A stretch of DNA of 64,000 nucleotides from Dactylis glomerata (GCA_007115705.1 QXEO01002114.1:124001-188000), one strand, 5' to 3'; counted from the first letter of the stretch, positions 44,146 through 55,713 are shown. Notes: generated by a model from the letters alone, not told the origin. Numbers and translations: made by a program.

Positions 44146-46029
44146 TGCATATATGATCATAGTTTTACTTATTGCATGTTTTATCAATGTTTATGAAAAT
44201 GCATGATTTTATATTATTAAAACAACTAACAATGAACGGTCTGGATTAATCAAAGATTGCACGGTAGAAACGAACGCTTCAGATTCAAAAAAAAAGAACA
44301 CGACGGGTAAACTAAGAAAGTTTAAACTGCTTTGGAATAAAACAGGTAAATCCGGCGCAAGAAAATGAGTCTAGCATGCTGATATTTAGACATATCACTT
44401 TCCTAACCAAATAGAAATCTTTACTGACTAATAAGCTACTATTACTGACTAATAAGCGACTATCTCCTCGATTACACGGTCACTGTACTGTTGACGTGGA
44501 CACTGTTCATGTGAATAGTCCTGCATAGGACAACTCCTAAGCTTCGTACTGCCCTGAGTCACTGGGCCTTGACTCAACACCCAAGACAACTGAACAAAGG
44601 TTTTGCATGGGAAAGCTGAACCTATTGGCAACTCTACCTTTTCTGTTCCATCACCACATATTGCATCAATGCAAGTTGTTTTAAAAATGAGTATATAACC
44701 ACAAAGTAATAAGAGCATTCATTAGAAATCTAAAACATGATAAAGCCGTAACCAGGAATACTAGAGCTTCAGAGTGAACCAAAATTCAAATAATAACCCT
44801 ACATAATATTTTAACTACCAGGAGAAACTGAAGGTAAGCACTTGAGCATCAATATAAACAGCATGTAATTTGTTGGGCCAAAATTTCGGTGTCAATCATG
44901 GACATGATAACTCAAACTGATCAGTTGATTTCAGCCTGAATTTACCGTACAGAATACGATTAACTTTCAAAATACCTTGATGTTGAAATGGTAGACATGT
45001 GAGACTTAAAATAGTTCTACCAGAGTAATACACAATGTAAATTGAAACCGAAGCAGTATTGTATTTGTGCACATTATAAATTCAATGTGGTGGCAGAAGT
45101 TAATCACATGGCAATGATAGCACTGTGACATGGCAACGGAGGAGGGGTCACAACAGAGCCTCTGGCTTTTGGTCACCCTACTATTAAACAATATCTGTTT
45201 GATCATTTAAGATGCAATGCAAATTTCAGATTCTCAATTCAGTGAGAAATAAATTTTTGCGTAAGTTGCCTATGAGCTTGAAGAAAATGATAAACTGTTC
45301 TTCTACAAGCAATGTTTCATCCTATGAAAATCAGAGGCAGATGGAATAATTCAGCCCTTCATCAATTTGACCTCTTTCATAGTCCATTGCTCTTAGTTTT
45401 GACTTAAATGTCATTCACATATTTATTGTTTCATCAGGAGATTAGTCGTCTCTTATCAGCTAACTTGTCTCATATCGTTTCTTATTGACCTAAATATCAT
45501 TCACATATTTAATCAATGTTGAAGAAATCGGGGTTCTATCTTTTCAGATCAGGCAAAGGATAATAAAGTATAGCTTTACAAGTCTACATCTAATATATTT
45601 GTTCTTTCTCGTGGAATATAAAAACTGAATGTATTTTTTATTAGTCTTGGATTCCAGCAAAGAGTGCTCTCTGCCAGATCTTCCTAGTTCCATATAGGAC
45701 GTAAATGAGTAAATCTATACATGCTAATATTTTGTAAATGTGATGAACAATACGTTGTCAAACTTTTTTACAAATGGAAGTCTGGTTCAGATGATCTGCA
45801 TTTGTACACTTTTCCTGGTAAACCCAGTATGCACTTCAATACATAATACATGCTAGAAGCTTAACATGTGCATGGTGTTGGAGCTGCATCTCGCAGCCCC
45901 ATCTTCTTCTACTACCTCTCACTCTCACCATCTCTCTTGTTTCTCTCACAAGAACACAACACACGCACACACTCATAAGGAAGAGGAAAGGCTTTGCCCA
46001 TAGACACTTCCTTGGCACCACTGTGGCTA
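44146..46029. other. Unclassified intergenic sequence
   Basis: No gene recognised. A short direct repeat ATTACTGACTAATAAG lies near 44420-44455. Confidence 0.3.
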
Positions 46030-46153
46030 CTCCCTCCGTCCAACAATAAGTGATGTGAATTTATCTAGATTCGGATGTATCTATATACTAAAACACATCT
46101 AGGTACATGCAAATTTAGATAAAGCCACATCACTTATTTTAGGACAGAGGTAG
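46030..46153. repeat. Stowaway MITE, 124 bp, TSD TA
   Basis: CTCCCTCCGTCCAACAATAAGTG... with the inverse CACTTATTTTAGGACAGAGG-TAG at the other end, flanked by TA at 46028-46029 and 46154-46155. Typical of Tc1/Mariner-derived Stowaway elements of grasses. Confidence 0.88.
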
Positions 46154-47085
46154 TACATCTTTTCTCCCTTTCTCATTACCAAATGAACATGATGATTACA
46201 GAATATATAGAAGTTCATCTCAAACCACTACCTACCACCATGACCACATGCATTCACCGGCCACTAACACTTGACTCGGCCAACATTGCATGCGCCTCAT
46301 CTAACTCTAACCGCTAGCTTATCCACTAACCCATGCATGCATTTGACTAGGCTAAGCACATGAATTAAAACCAAATACTTGCTTGCATGTACACAATGTA
46401 TACTGTCGCAGCTAGTACTTCATGCATGACTCATAAACATGATCTAATAATCTAAATCTACCACTAATAACAAGAATAGTTCCAACACATGGTAATTTGC
46501 TCTCTAATTATCGATGTGAGAATGGCAAAAGAAAACAAAGAGTCCAAGCAGCAACCATGCTTGAAATTATTATTCTTGTGCTCGTGGGCATATGTGTGAT
46601 CACTTGAAGAACCAATACTACGCGGGTATTAGTAGATCAATTTTTTTACCAGCGATGTATTATATTGTATTCAAAAGGAGGTTTGCCTGGTCTAGTTTCC
46701 GTAGGAGCACGCCTTAAATATGACTTTCTGAAATACCTTTCAGTGTGGATTCAGTAAAGAATATCCTTTGTCGATAAGTAGATTTTTTGAAAGATGACAC
46801 AACCCCAAATGGAATACCTTGGTTAACATGCCTAAGTCTAAATGGAAATCCAGTTGATTCGTACGAATAGAAAATACAGGGAAGAATGAGTGCCCATCCA
46901 TATGCTACCTTATATTTAGCTAGCCCCTTATATCTTCTTTCTAACATTCTAAGACTCCAAGTGACCATTCATAGGTCACCATATAGTTAACCCCTCGTAT
47001 AATCTTTTCCTGACAATGTTAATTGCATTTCACGATGAGAACAAAGATCTGTATGCAATTGATTTCTAGCACCAAATCTTTCTAC
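46154..47085. other. Unclassified sequence with one unassigned minus-strand ORF
   Basis: The only ORF of note is 46714-46968 (minus, 84 codons, MVTWSLRMLERRYKGLAKYK...), which I do not recognise. It has no supporting context and may be chance. Confidence 0.3.
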
Positions 47086-47087
47086 TA

Positions 47088-47181
47088 CTCCCTCCGATCG
47101 GAAATAAGTGTCGGTGACTTAGTACAAACTTTGTACTAAGTTAGTATAAAATCCCCGACACTTATTTCCGATCGGATGGAA
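47088..47181. repeat. Stowaway MITE, 94 bp, TSD TA
   Basis: CTCCCTCCGATCGGAAATAA paired with TTATTTCCGATCGGATGGA at the other end, flanked by TA at 47086-47087 and 47182-47183. Nearly the whole element is an inverted repeat. It lies just 3' of the BAP31-like exon, in what would be its first intron. Confidence 0.9.
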
Positions 47182-47313
47182 TACCATTTAACAATACAAA
47201 CAAGATTTCAGCAGACACAGAGACTGTTCGAATCAAAAAAGCACAAGGGAACAAGAGGGATGTGCTTGAGGGAGGTGATCTAGTGGGGATGTGAGTTACC
47301 AATAGAGACCTAC

Positions 47314-47614
47314 CCATGAGGGACGCCTCGAGGAGGTGGCGCGAGAAGAGGACTTGGTCGGTGGGCGAGAGGGCGCCGCCGCCGCCGGACTCGGGGTCCC
47401 CGACGCGGCCGCTGATCTCGGCCATGCTATAGAGCGTGGAGGCGAGGAGGGTGAGTACCACGCCGGCGACGGTCTTGACGGCCACGGGCGCGCCGCGGCC
47501 ACGCTTGAGGCGGTCAAGGGACAGCACGGCGAGCTTCCGCAGCGGCGTCTTGAAGAGCAGCGTCACCGCCACGGCCGCCTCACACACGAGCACGACGAAC
47601 AGGAGCTGGATCAT
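47314..47614 (-). CDS. BAP31-like endoplasmic reticulum protein, exon 1 only
   Basis: ATG 47614 gives MIQLLFVVLVCEAAVAVTLL, FKTPLRKLAVLSLDRLKRGR, then SPTDQVLFSRHLLEASLMG. This is the N-terminus of plant B-cell-receptor-associated-31-like proteins, integral ER membrane proteins linked to protein export and quality control. Two hydrophobic segments (about residues 3-21 and 47-64) fit membrane spans. The exon ends at the first base of codon 101 with donor GTAGGT (47313 downwards). The remaining exons (third membrane span and coiled-coil tail) are not found at lower coordinates to 37534. No stop or frameshift is seen. It could be a live gene with a very long TE-filled intron, a truncated gene or a captured exon. 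Confidence 0.75.
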
Positions 47615-48570
47615 CGCAGCTGGCGTGATGGATGCGCCGCGTTTGATTGGATTCGATAAGATCGAGGTCGATGAGGAATTTGGGAGTTCGGGGTTTCGGA
47701 GGAGGCGGGGATCAGAGGGGGAATTTTATTTTATTTTTTCCCACTTTACTTAGGTAGTCTATCCCGTTCAAAAAAACTTAGGTAGTCTATAATTTGTCCT
47801 CAATTACATTGATCTCACTTATGTGCCACATTTATATTGATAACTATAAAATTTATTCTTTTAAAATACTAGATGACTCGTTGCGTTACTGGCGCAAGGA
47901 CAAAAGCAAGATATAACTTAGTCATAAATGTTATTTTTAGTTTGATGTCTATTTATGTTATTGTATGTGATTGAGATTCACTAACTTTAGGGCTGCTAAA
48001 TTCAGAGAGTGGGACCCTGAAGTATGGTGTGGTGGCTTCACCTGTAAGAATTTAGAGTTACCTGACCCTACGGCTCTACTATGATGATATCTTTTTAGCT
48101 GTAAGTAATCTGAGCTCAGCTCTACTAATGTCAACTATCTTGTTTTACAATACCTTCATTTTGTTTTACACAGGAAAGGAGGTAACTGAAGGAATACATA
48201 TAGCTTGCATGTATAGAAGGTAGACTGTGAAATAAAGGTAACCAAATAGGACTACCACATTGGTTACCCAGGTGCAACAAGCACATAGGCTGTCAACATA
48301 GGATACCAATATGACCATCACAATGAACAGAGTTAGGTGCGACAACCAAAAGTATAAGGGATCAAAGAAACAAGGAAACGGCCATAACAATTATTCACAA
48401 TATTGGTGTAAACATTCTATCGTTTTTGGCACAAGTGACAGAAATATTTAATCAATCAGTCATATCTCTTTTTTATGAAACACATTTATTCCATTATGGC
48501 AACACGAGATCGACAACCAAACAGTGTGCATCTAGGCGCAGGTTAGCAACCATACATTACAGCAGAACAT
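47615..48570. other. Upstream region of BAP31-like exon and unclassified sequence
   Basis: 47615-47730 is GC-rich and could be the 5' UTR/promoter of the minus-strand exon. A 15-bp direct repeat (ACTTAGGTAGTCTAT) flanks an AAAAAA stretch near 47747-47791. Nothing else recognised. Confidence 0.35.
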
Positions 48571-49210
48571 GTGACTGCTGATATGAACATGAAGCTAACG
48601 CAGGCCATCACGGATGAAGAGATCACTAATTCAGATGGGCCCGACAAAATCTCCGGGGCCGGATGGTCTTTCGGCGCTATTCTATCAGCAACACTAGTCG
48701 CTATTAAAGAGGAAGTGTGCATAGCAGTCCGGGATTTTTTTTTTATGGAGTTGATATTCCGGTCGATTATAATGATACTATCATAGTTCTTATTTCAAAA
48801 GTTAACTCACCGGAGTTACTTAGACAATTTCAGCCCATTAGCTTGTGCAATATCTTGTACAAGATAGCATCAAAGGTGATGGCCAACAGGTTGAAATTAA
48901 TATTGCCAATCCTTGTTTCAGATGAGCAAAGTGCTTTTGTGCATGGTAGGTTGATCACAGATAATGTCTTCATTGCCTATGAGTGTGTTCACTCGATTTG
49001 GACGAGGAAGAGGAAGAAGCCATTGTGTGCGGTGAAGTTAGATATGATGAAGGCATATGATACAGTGGAATGGATATTCTTCGAGCAAATGATGATAAAA
49101 ATGGGTTTTTCTATAGGGTGGGTCGATATGGTGACGAGATGTGTTTGCAATTTTAAGTTTTCAGTTAAGCTCAACAGGGGTCTCTCAAAATCGTTTTCTC
49201 CATCGCGGGG
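48571..49210 (+). pseudogene. LINE (non-LTR) reverse transcriptase fragment
   Basis: L1-type RT. The first piece reads AITDEEI and KEEVCIAVRDFF, then a frameshift in a T-run (48733-48741) and VLISKVNSPELLRQFQPISL, CNILYKIASKVMANRLKLIL, DEQSAFVHGRLITDN and KLDMMKAYDTVEW (RT motif A). It stops at SPSRG where Gypsy C is inserted, so the YADD box would lie beyond the window. A premature frameshift and an internal gap near 48630 mark it as dead. Confidence 0.88.
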
Positions 49211-49554
49211 TGACAAGGGTATAGCTAATAAGGCCCATTACCTTGGTACCCCTGGGGCCCGTTAGGGAGGGCTAAGCATAGATGTAGTCGAAATACGAGA
49301 TGATATCGTATACAGACATTGTAATTTGTATTAAACCTGACCGGTTCCTCGATACCTGGCCACCTATATAAAGGGGCCAGGAGAGGCCGGCCAGGGACAG
49401 ATTGAGATTGAGCCAATTGAGTACCACGCTTATTCTCGATACACATCAAACCCCGCCTTGTTTGTCTGATCTTTACCTTCGAAGTTCATCTGACGCCCTC
49501 TTCCCCTGATCCTAAATCCTTCATCAAGGACATTTGCCAAGTTAACCCTCGTCA
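49211..49554 (+). repeat. 5' LTR of Gypsy C, 344 bp
   Basis: TGACAAGGGTATAGC...CCCTCGTCA, alignable throughout to 37186-37528 with many transition differences. TATA box TATATAAA at 49365-49372 in a GGCC-rich context. Confidence 0.92.
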
Positions 49555-49556
49555 AT

Positions 49557-49574
49557 TGGCGCCGACCGTGGGGA
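49557..49574 (+). other. Primer-binding site of Gypsy C
   Basis: TGGCGCCGACCGTGGGGA two bases after the LTR, the usual Tat-like Gypsy primer site. It shares only its first eight bases with the tRNA-Asp site of D-G; I do not assign the tRNA. Confidence 0.75.
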
Positions 49575-49591
49575 CTTTGGGCGTTGGAATC

Positions 49592-50287
49592 ATGAATTCG
49601 ACGGATTTTTTGCTTCCAGCCAACAGCAACTTGAAAATTGACAAAAACCAGATATCCTTCGGGACCGTAGATTTTCAACCTCATCCACCAACCCTTACTC
49701 TAGTCTTTGCAAACTTGGATCAGGAGATGGACTTGACGATTGGAAGCCTGAAATTTCACGTCGGTTCCTTGGGTTCAATTCGCCTCTCAGATCCAACGAA
49801 ATTGGATCTGTCAGCAGGAAAAACCGTGACTATGGCGATGTCAGATTCATCAGTAGGCTCTTCCAGCGAGGTAAACTCGCCGGTCAGCTTCACGACGACA
49901 GAAAATATGGAAGACAAAATCGACGAACTCGACGAAATCATGGGAAACCTTGACTTAGGAGAAGCAATGGATCACTCAGATTTCAGCCAAAATTTCAGCA
50001 AAAACACAGCGACGGACTTCACCACCCGAAACGGCGGTATCTCCAGCAACGTACACCAAGTATGTGTTATCATCACTGAAGCAGCAGAAGACAATGATGG
50101 TGTAGATAACATAGTAGTCAACACACATGGCAACAACCCGAGGAATAACAGCAGGAAGGAGAAAGAGAAAATATATGTCTTCGCCGGAGAGTGGAGAATA
50201 ATCATGTCAGCAATCAATCACAACATGGGAATACCTGTGGATTCAAGAAGAGAAGTTTTAATGGGATATCAGTATGCCTTACACCAG
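49592..50287 (+). CDS. Gag N-terminal region of Gypsy C, truncated by insertion F
   Basis: ATG 49592 gives MNSTDFLLPANSNLKIDKNQ and stays open for 232 codons to the F insertion, where GYQYALHQ joins the LTR of F. The region is acidic and Ser/Thr-rich with no zinc knuckle yet, as in the long gag N-terminus of Tat-like elements. The frame is also open from the primer site (49556). Gag assignment rests on position and on the matching family of LTR and B gag. Confidence 0.65.
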
Positions 50288-52008
50288 TGATACGTCTCCA
50301 ACGTATCTATAATTTTTGATGCTCCATGCTTGTTTTTACACCATTTGCCTACTATTTTGTTACACTTCGTGGCACTTTTATGCATTTTCTGGAACTAACC
50401 TATTAACAAGTCGCCACAGTGCCAGTTCCCTGTTTTCTGCTGTTTTTGTGTTTTAGAAGTGATACACGGGAAATATTCTCGGAATTGGACGAAACAAGTT
50501 CCTGAAGTCTTATTTTACCCGGAAGCTTCCAGAGATCCGAAGGAGAGTAGGAGGGGAGCCACCAGGGCCCCACACACAGGGCTGGCGCGGCCAGGGCCTG
50601 GGCCGCGCCACCCTGGCGTGAGGGCGCCTGGCTCCTCCTCTGACATCGCCCCTTCGCCTATAAAGACCCCCCAACGGAAAAAACCTAAGTACCCGATCAC
50701 TTTTCCAGAACACATCGCGATCCGCCGCCGCCGTTGACCCGAAGATCGGGAGGGTCCAGAAGCTCTTCCCGGCACCCTGCCGGAGAGGGGAATCGCCACC
50801 GGAGGTCTTCTTCATCGCCATGCTTTCCTCCGGAGTGATGAGTGAGTAGTCTACCTTGGACCATGGGTCCATAGCAGTAGCTAGATGGTTGCCTTCTCCA
50901 CCATGTGCTTCATGTTTAGATCTCATAAGCTGCCCTACATGATTGAGATCACCGTTATGTAATTCTACATGTTTGGTTTGTTGGGATCCGATGAATATTG
51001 GTGTTTATGATTGAGTTGCTGTACTGAATATTATCTTTTGTTATCTCTATGTTGTTTATGATCTTGCATGCTCTCCGTTGTTAGTAGCTATCTTGGCCGA
51101 GTAGTTGCTAGTGACTCCAAGAGGGGGTATTTATGCTCGATAGTGGGTTCATGCCTCTATTTAACCTGGGGGAGTGACAGAAACCTCTAAGGTTGTAGAT
51201 GTGCTGTTGCTACTAGGGAGAAAACAACATTCATATGCTCAAGGGCATATGCTTTGTTTACATTACACACTTTGCTTAATGCAATTATCTGTTGTTCGCA
51301 ACTTAATACTTGTGGAGTTCTCGGATTGATTCGCCACAAGTGGATTATTAGTCATAGATGCAGTTGGATGGCGGTCTATGTATTTTGTTATAATGCCCAG
51401 AGTAAATCTCATAGTGATCTTCTTGACATATCACGTTTATCTTTATTCTATCAATTGCCCAACTGTAATTTGTTTACCCAGCATGTGTTATTTATCTTAT
51501 GGAGAGACACCACTAGTGAACTATGGACCCCGGTCCTATTTCCATCATATTGCTATCACCTGTTTACTTTACTCGCACTGTTTACTTTACTCGCATACTC
51601 TATTGTTTTCCACTCGATACGCTCATAACCTTTGTTTCAAGCAAACCGGTGAGATTGACAACCTCATCGCAAGTTGGGAACGAAGTACTTGGTTGTGTTG
51701 TGTGCAGGTTCCACGTTGCAGCTAGCAAGCAAAGCTTGGACGAGGCGCCATATATAAATTGTCCGAAGCTGTCGCAAGTTAGCAAGCATCACCTTCAGTT
51801 GTTTATCTCTCCTCTCCAAGATCGACATACCTTGGTTTCTTAACTGAGGGAAAACTAGCTGCTATACTCATCATACCTTCCTCTTGGGGTTCCCAATGGG
51901 CTAGTCATTCACCACGCACAAGGAATCTTCTGGTGCTGTTGACAGGGACTTGAAGAATAATAAGCTACTACATCAATTACATTCTCCCACGTCAACCACG
52001 TGCCAGCA
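50288..52008 (+). repeat. 5' LTR of element F, 1721 bp
   Basis: TGATACGTCTCCAACGTATC start, TATAAAG at 50659-50665, end GCCAGCA at 52008 before the primer site. It has an 18-bp tandem duplication (unit TTTACTTTACTCGCACTG-like, about 51562-51597) absent from the 3' LTR. Confidence 0.88.
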
Positions 52009-52018
52009 GCCAATTTTC

Positions 52019-52036
52019 TGGCGCCGTTGCCGGGGA
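52019..52036 (+). other. Primer-binding site of element F, perfect tRNA-Asp complement
   Basis: TGGCGCCGTTGCCGGGGA, the Athila-lineage primer site. Confidence 0.9.
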
Positions 52037-52196
52037 GGAAGTAGAAGACTTCCGCGAGGGGAGTTTTCGCATGCACATCCTTTACTTTGTTTTATTGCTT
52101 TGCTTTACTTTATTTATTTTACCTGCATCGTTTTATATCAAAAACCCAAAAAATTAGAATCCTTGGTAGTTGTTATTTCTTTACTTTTAGTTCATC

Positions 52197-52790
52197 ATGT
52201 TGATCCCTAAGTACATTCTGGAGGACCTCTCAGTAGGTAGTGGTTCGATTATTGGCAAAAGTAACATTGAGGAGTTCTTTAATCACATTAGTATGCTTGA
52301 GGAAGTTGAGGAGAAATCTTTGGTTGAGCTAGCTCCTAGTTATGAAGTTGCTTCTGCTCATTCAGTTCACATGTTAGAAGCTAGGTTTGCTAGTCTTAAT
52401 CCTTTTATGCAATACATGTTCCTTAAGCTTCATGAAATTGAGGATCCCGAAAAGAAAGCTTTTATCTTGGAAACTTTGCGCATAGAATTTAAAGATGTTG
52501 CAAGTGAGGCTAGGAAAGTTTTTAAGAAGTTTAATAAGCTTGGCTCACCTGTAGCGGTTGTTGGTACACCCGATGATTTTAAAGTACCAATACCTTATGA
52601 ACTTATAGGAATTCATGATGCTTGGGAAAAGAATTCCAGTTGGATTTGCCCTGAAAATCCTTTCGATGAAAGTAGTGTGCCAAAGCGTGATCATAAAGGA
52701 TTTTCAAAAACTCAGTTGAACATATTTTCCTTCATTGTTGAAAAGATTTCTGAAGTTGATCTTAATGCTTCATCACTTGATATTACTTGA
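52197..52790 (+). CDS. Conserved 197-aa ORF of unknown function (element F copy)
   Basis: ATG 52197, MLIPKYILEDLSVGSGSIIG..., TGA 52788-52790. Uninterrupted. Relative to G I count 22 replacement codons, 17 silent codons and one codon deletion, fewer replacements than the roughly 3:1 expected without constraint. Core segments NIEEFFNHISM, SYEVASAH, MLEARFASLNPFMQYMFLKL, EDPEKKAFILETLR and ARKVFKKFNKLGSPV are shared with D and G. It looks soluble and mostly helical, without transmembrane or metal-binding motifs. The last codons (NASSLDIT) and following bases match the end of E's gag-protease, so the ORF occupies the gag-protease slot. It could be a captured host gene piece or a remodelled gag; I cannot tell. 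Confidence 0.75.
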   Translation: MLIPKYILEDLSVGSGSIIGKSNIEEFFNHISMLEEVEEKSLVELAPSYEVASAHSVHMLEARFASLNPFMQYMFLKLHEIEDPEKKAFILETLRIEFKDVASEARKVFKKFNKLGSPVAVVGTPDDFKVPIPYELIGIHDAWEKNSSWICPENPFDESSVPKRDHKGFSKTQLNIFSFIVEKISEVDLNASSLDIT

Positions 52791-55713
52791 TTCGCAATTT
52801 TCTGCGCCTAGCTCAAAGGCGTTAAAGAAAAGCACTCTTGGGAGATAACCCAATGTTTTTATTTTCAGTACTTTTTCTTTTATTTGAGTCTTGGAAGTCA
52901 TTACTATTGTAATGACCGCTCCTTATCTTGTTTATTTTGTTTTTGTGCCAAGAGAAGCCTCTAATTTGAGTGAGGTAAAGATTTGGGGATGTTGCTGTCC
53001 TGAAACTGTTTTTGGTGCTGCACCGTAAAAATTCATATAAATTCTCTATATATCTTTTGGACCTGCGATTTCTTGTGCATATGACCCAGGTTATATGCAA
53101 ACTTTTGTTAGTTGAACACTTTTTGATTTGAGCAACAAAAAACCCCTCAAAAATTTGACCTTTGTCAGCTGTTCAGTTTTGACAGATTTCTGCCAATATT
53201 TGTGTTTGCCACTTTATCTCTTTCTTTTGAGTTCTTTTGATCATGGAACTTTTGGAGAAGTTGCTACAGTAGTATTTGCTATATGTGTGGTGGTTTTGAG
53301 TTGAAACCTGAAGCAAAAAAGAGGATTGATTATATGTTATGCTACACTAATGTTGCTAATAGAATTGTGTTTAGTTTTGTATGAAGGAAGTTTTCAAGTG
53401 TAGGGATTGGAGAATGATGAGATGAGTTGAAGAATGGACAAAAACTCAAGCTTGGGGATGCCCATGCATCATCCCAAGAAATATCCAAGAAGTACAAGCG
53501 TCAAAGCTTGGGGATGCCCCCAAGGCACCCCTTCTTCATCGGCAAAAATCAGGTCACCTTTCAAAACACTATATTTTTATTGCTTCATGCACTATGTGTT
53601 TTTCTTGGAGCGTCAGTTGTTTTAGTTTTCTTAGTTAGTTTAGTTTGTTTTGTTTGCTGCAATAAATGGTTGTACCCCAACAAATTTCTTTTGGAGAAGT
53701 TGCCTTGCTTTTCATTTGCCAAGAACGCTCTAGTTTTCACTCTTATAAAAAATCGGGTGTTCTTCTTTTTCTGCTACTGCTTTTGGTTTTCGTTTTCGCC
53801 TTGATTTGCGTTCAGACCTTGTCATATCTTTTCATCAAGGTGTATTTTTGCCTCTGATCTTTATTGGTTTTCATCAAAAGAGGTGTCTTTAAAAATTTCA
53901 AATGGTGTTGGAAAAGAGAAAAAGCTCTATGCAAAATAGTGGTACAAGAAGGAGCTTGTGTAGACTGCGGCTTAGGCTTTTTCATGTCATGCTTGATGTC
54001 TTTTTGATAGTATGCTTAGTGGTTTTGATGTAGCATGACTTGTCTCAAATAACTGAGATTGCTTAATGAGCCTTTGAAAAAATCATGCGTTGTTTTTATT
54101 GTATGGAAGCATTATTTTGGTTTTCTCCTTGATGCTTTATTTGGGTTGACTTGGCGCATGCTCACACATGTTAGACTCTTACAAAGTCGCCAATAGCCTC
54201 TATGATCATTTAGTTTTTGACTTTTGATGCCATCTTATGCTTCTTTTAATGTCGCTTTGTCGCTTTGCATGATTATGGCCATTATTGCTCTCTTAGTTGG
54301 TCGCTCCCAGTCTTTTGCTAGCCCTCGCCTTGTACTGAGTATGAGCTCTACTTGTGCATCCAACTCCTAAAAGCCAAATTTTTCCAAAGTATCCACCATA
54401 CATACCTACTAGCAATTTGTTATTCCAAGTAAATTTGACTTGCTTTTATTTTCTCTTCAAATTAAACTCTTACCAATGTTATGCGAAATTCGGTCAGTAA
54501 AGCTCTCACGAACCGGAAGGCACACTTTACTTTTTCCTGTTCTTAAAAATTTGACATTGTGGTCTCTTATGTTGAGTTGTTATGCTTGCAAGTTGTAAGT
54601 TGGAGACTATCCCAGCCATGCAGTCATGGGTAAGCTTTCAACATTGCACTTCTTATTTGAGTTGATATCGTGATCTTTTGTTTATGGATGCCCGCGGTGT
54701 GAAATGAATTGGGAATCTTGTGGGGATCATGGAGTTTGTATATGTGTTAGGGAAACGCCGGGCTGCTAATCTAAGCCATGCATAATTCATGGTGGAAATT
54801 TGCAGCATACCCATGGTGAACATTCGACAACGCATCTCACAATAAAAAGCTAAACAAATGGCAAATAAAAGAGATGTCGAGGTGTTCATTGTCTGCTTGT
54901 CCTGTCATTTTGGTGTGGGCTTGTTCCATGTCATCGGGCACGGAGGTACCCCATTGGCGGTTCTCAATGATATGCATATACTTACAATGACAAGAGCCTT
55001 GCTTGGGACTCTAAGTAAAGTAGCATGAGGTTTGGGTACTCGTATTCACGGGGCACGAGGTTTTCAACTTCTGATTTGTCAAGCATATGCATCATAATTG
55101 TTCTCGCATTAACTTTAACCATTCAAGATGCTTATGATGGGGGCAATGAGAGCTCAAAGCCGGTAAGTACCATAATTTTTGAAGGTTATAAAACTTGCAA
55201 TCACTGCTTCCCTCTGCGAAGGGCCTTTCTTCTACTTTTATGTTGAGTCACCACCTTCTTTCTTTATGCACCATTAAGAGAGCATAGTTGTCATTCTTAG
55301 TGTAATATGCATTGTCCCAAAGTTCATTGATTGATTCATATTGTTGGTTTCACTTGTTCTCAAATTATTTGTATCTAGTCGCCCTCTTAAACTTGAAGGT
55401 GTCCTATGCATTTATGTTTTGCTCTCTTTGAAGGACAAGCTGAAAACCATTTGTATGTTTTTCCTTATGATTTGAACACACGTTTGACTTTCATTGTTTC
55501 ATTTTCATGATCTTTTGTTTGTGTTCATTTGCATGTTTACAACATGGTTGCTAAGTTCTTATTGTCAAGATTATATCTTTCATGCCCATTTTTTAAGTTC
55601 TTATGATCTCAGCTCACAAATGCTTACATATATGATCAAGATTGTGTAGGTGCATGTCACCTCAAAAATTATTCTTTTGTTATCACTTACCTACTCGAGG
55701 ACGAGAAGGAGTT
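52791..55713 (+). other. Conserved non-coding 3' domain of element F
   Basis: Homologous to that of D, E and G. No pol motifs. A 125-codon ORF (53427-53804) starts MKNGQKLKLGDAHA and has hydrophobic stretches; see findings. Confidence 0.75.
53451..53531 (+). other. Paired conserved hairpins of element F
   Basis: Hairpin 1 (53451-53478) pairs CTTGGG with CCCAAG. Hairpin 2 (53510-53531) is GGGG-A-TGCC, loop CCCAA, GGCA-CCCC; the loop differs from D, E and G while the stem is kept. Confidence 0.65.

Larger units (their letters stand above)
49211..50287 (+). mobile_element. Gypsy C (same LTR family as B), 5' part, interrupted by F
   Basis: 5' LTR, primer site and gag N-terminus are visible. The rest lies beyond F, outside the window. 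The left flank CGGGG (49206-49210) would be its TSD. Inserted in the LINE RT. Confidence 0.88.

Noticed and set aside
46714..46968. 84-codon ORF MVTWSLRMLERRYKGLAKYK
   Set aside because: No recognised family, no splice or promoter context, length within chance expectation.
49211..49554. LTR at 49211 as the partner of the LTR at 37186 in one element
   Set aside because: The 49211 LTR is followed by a primer site and gag, so it is a 5' LTR; the 37186 LTR follows a polypurine tract, so it is a 3' LTR. The order is wrong for one element and the two differ clearly.
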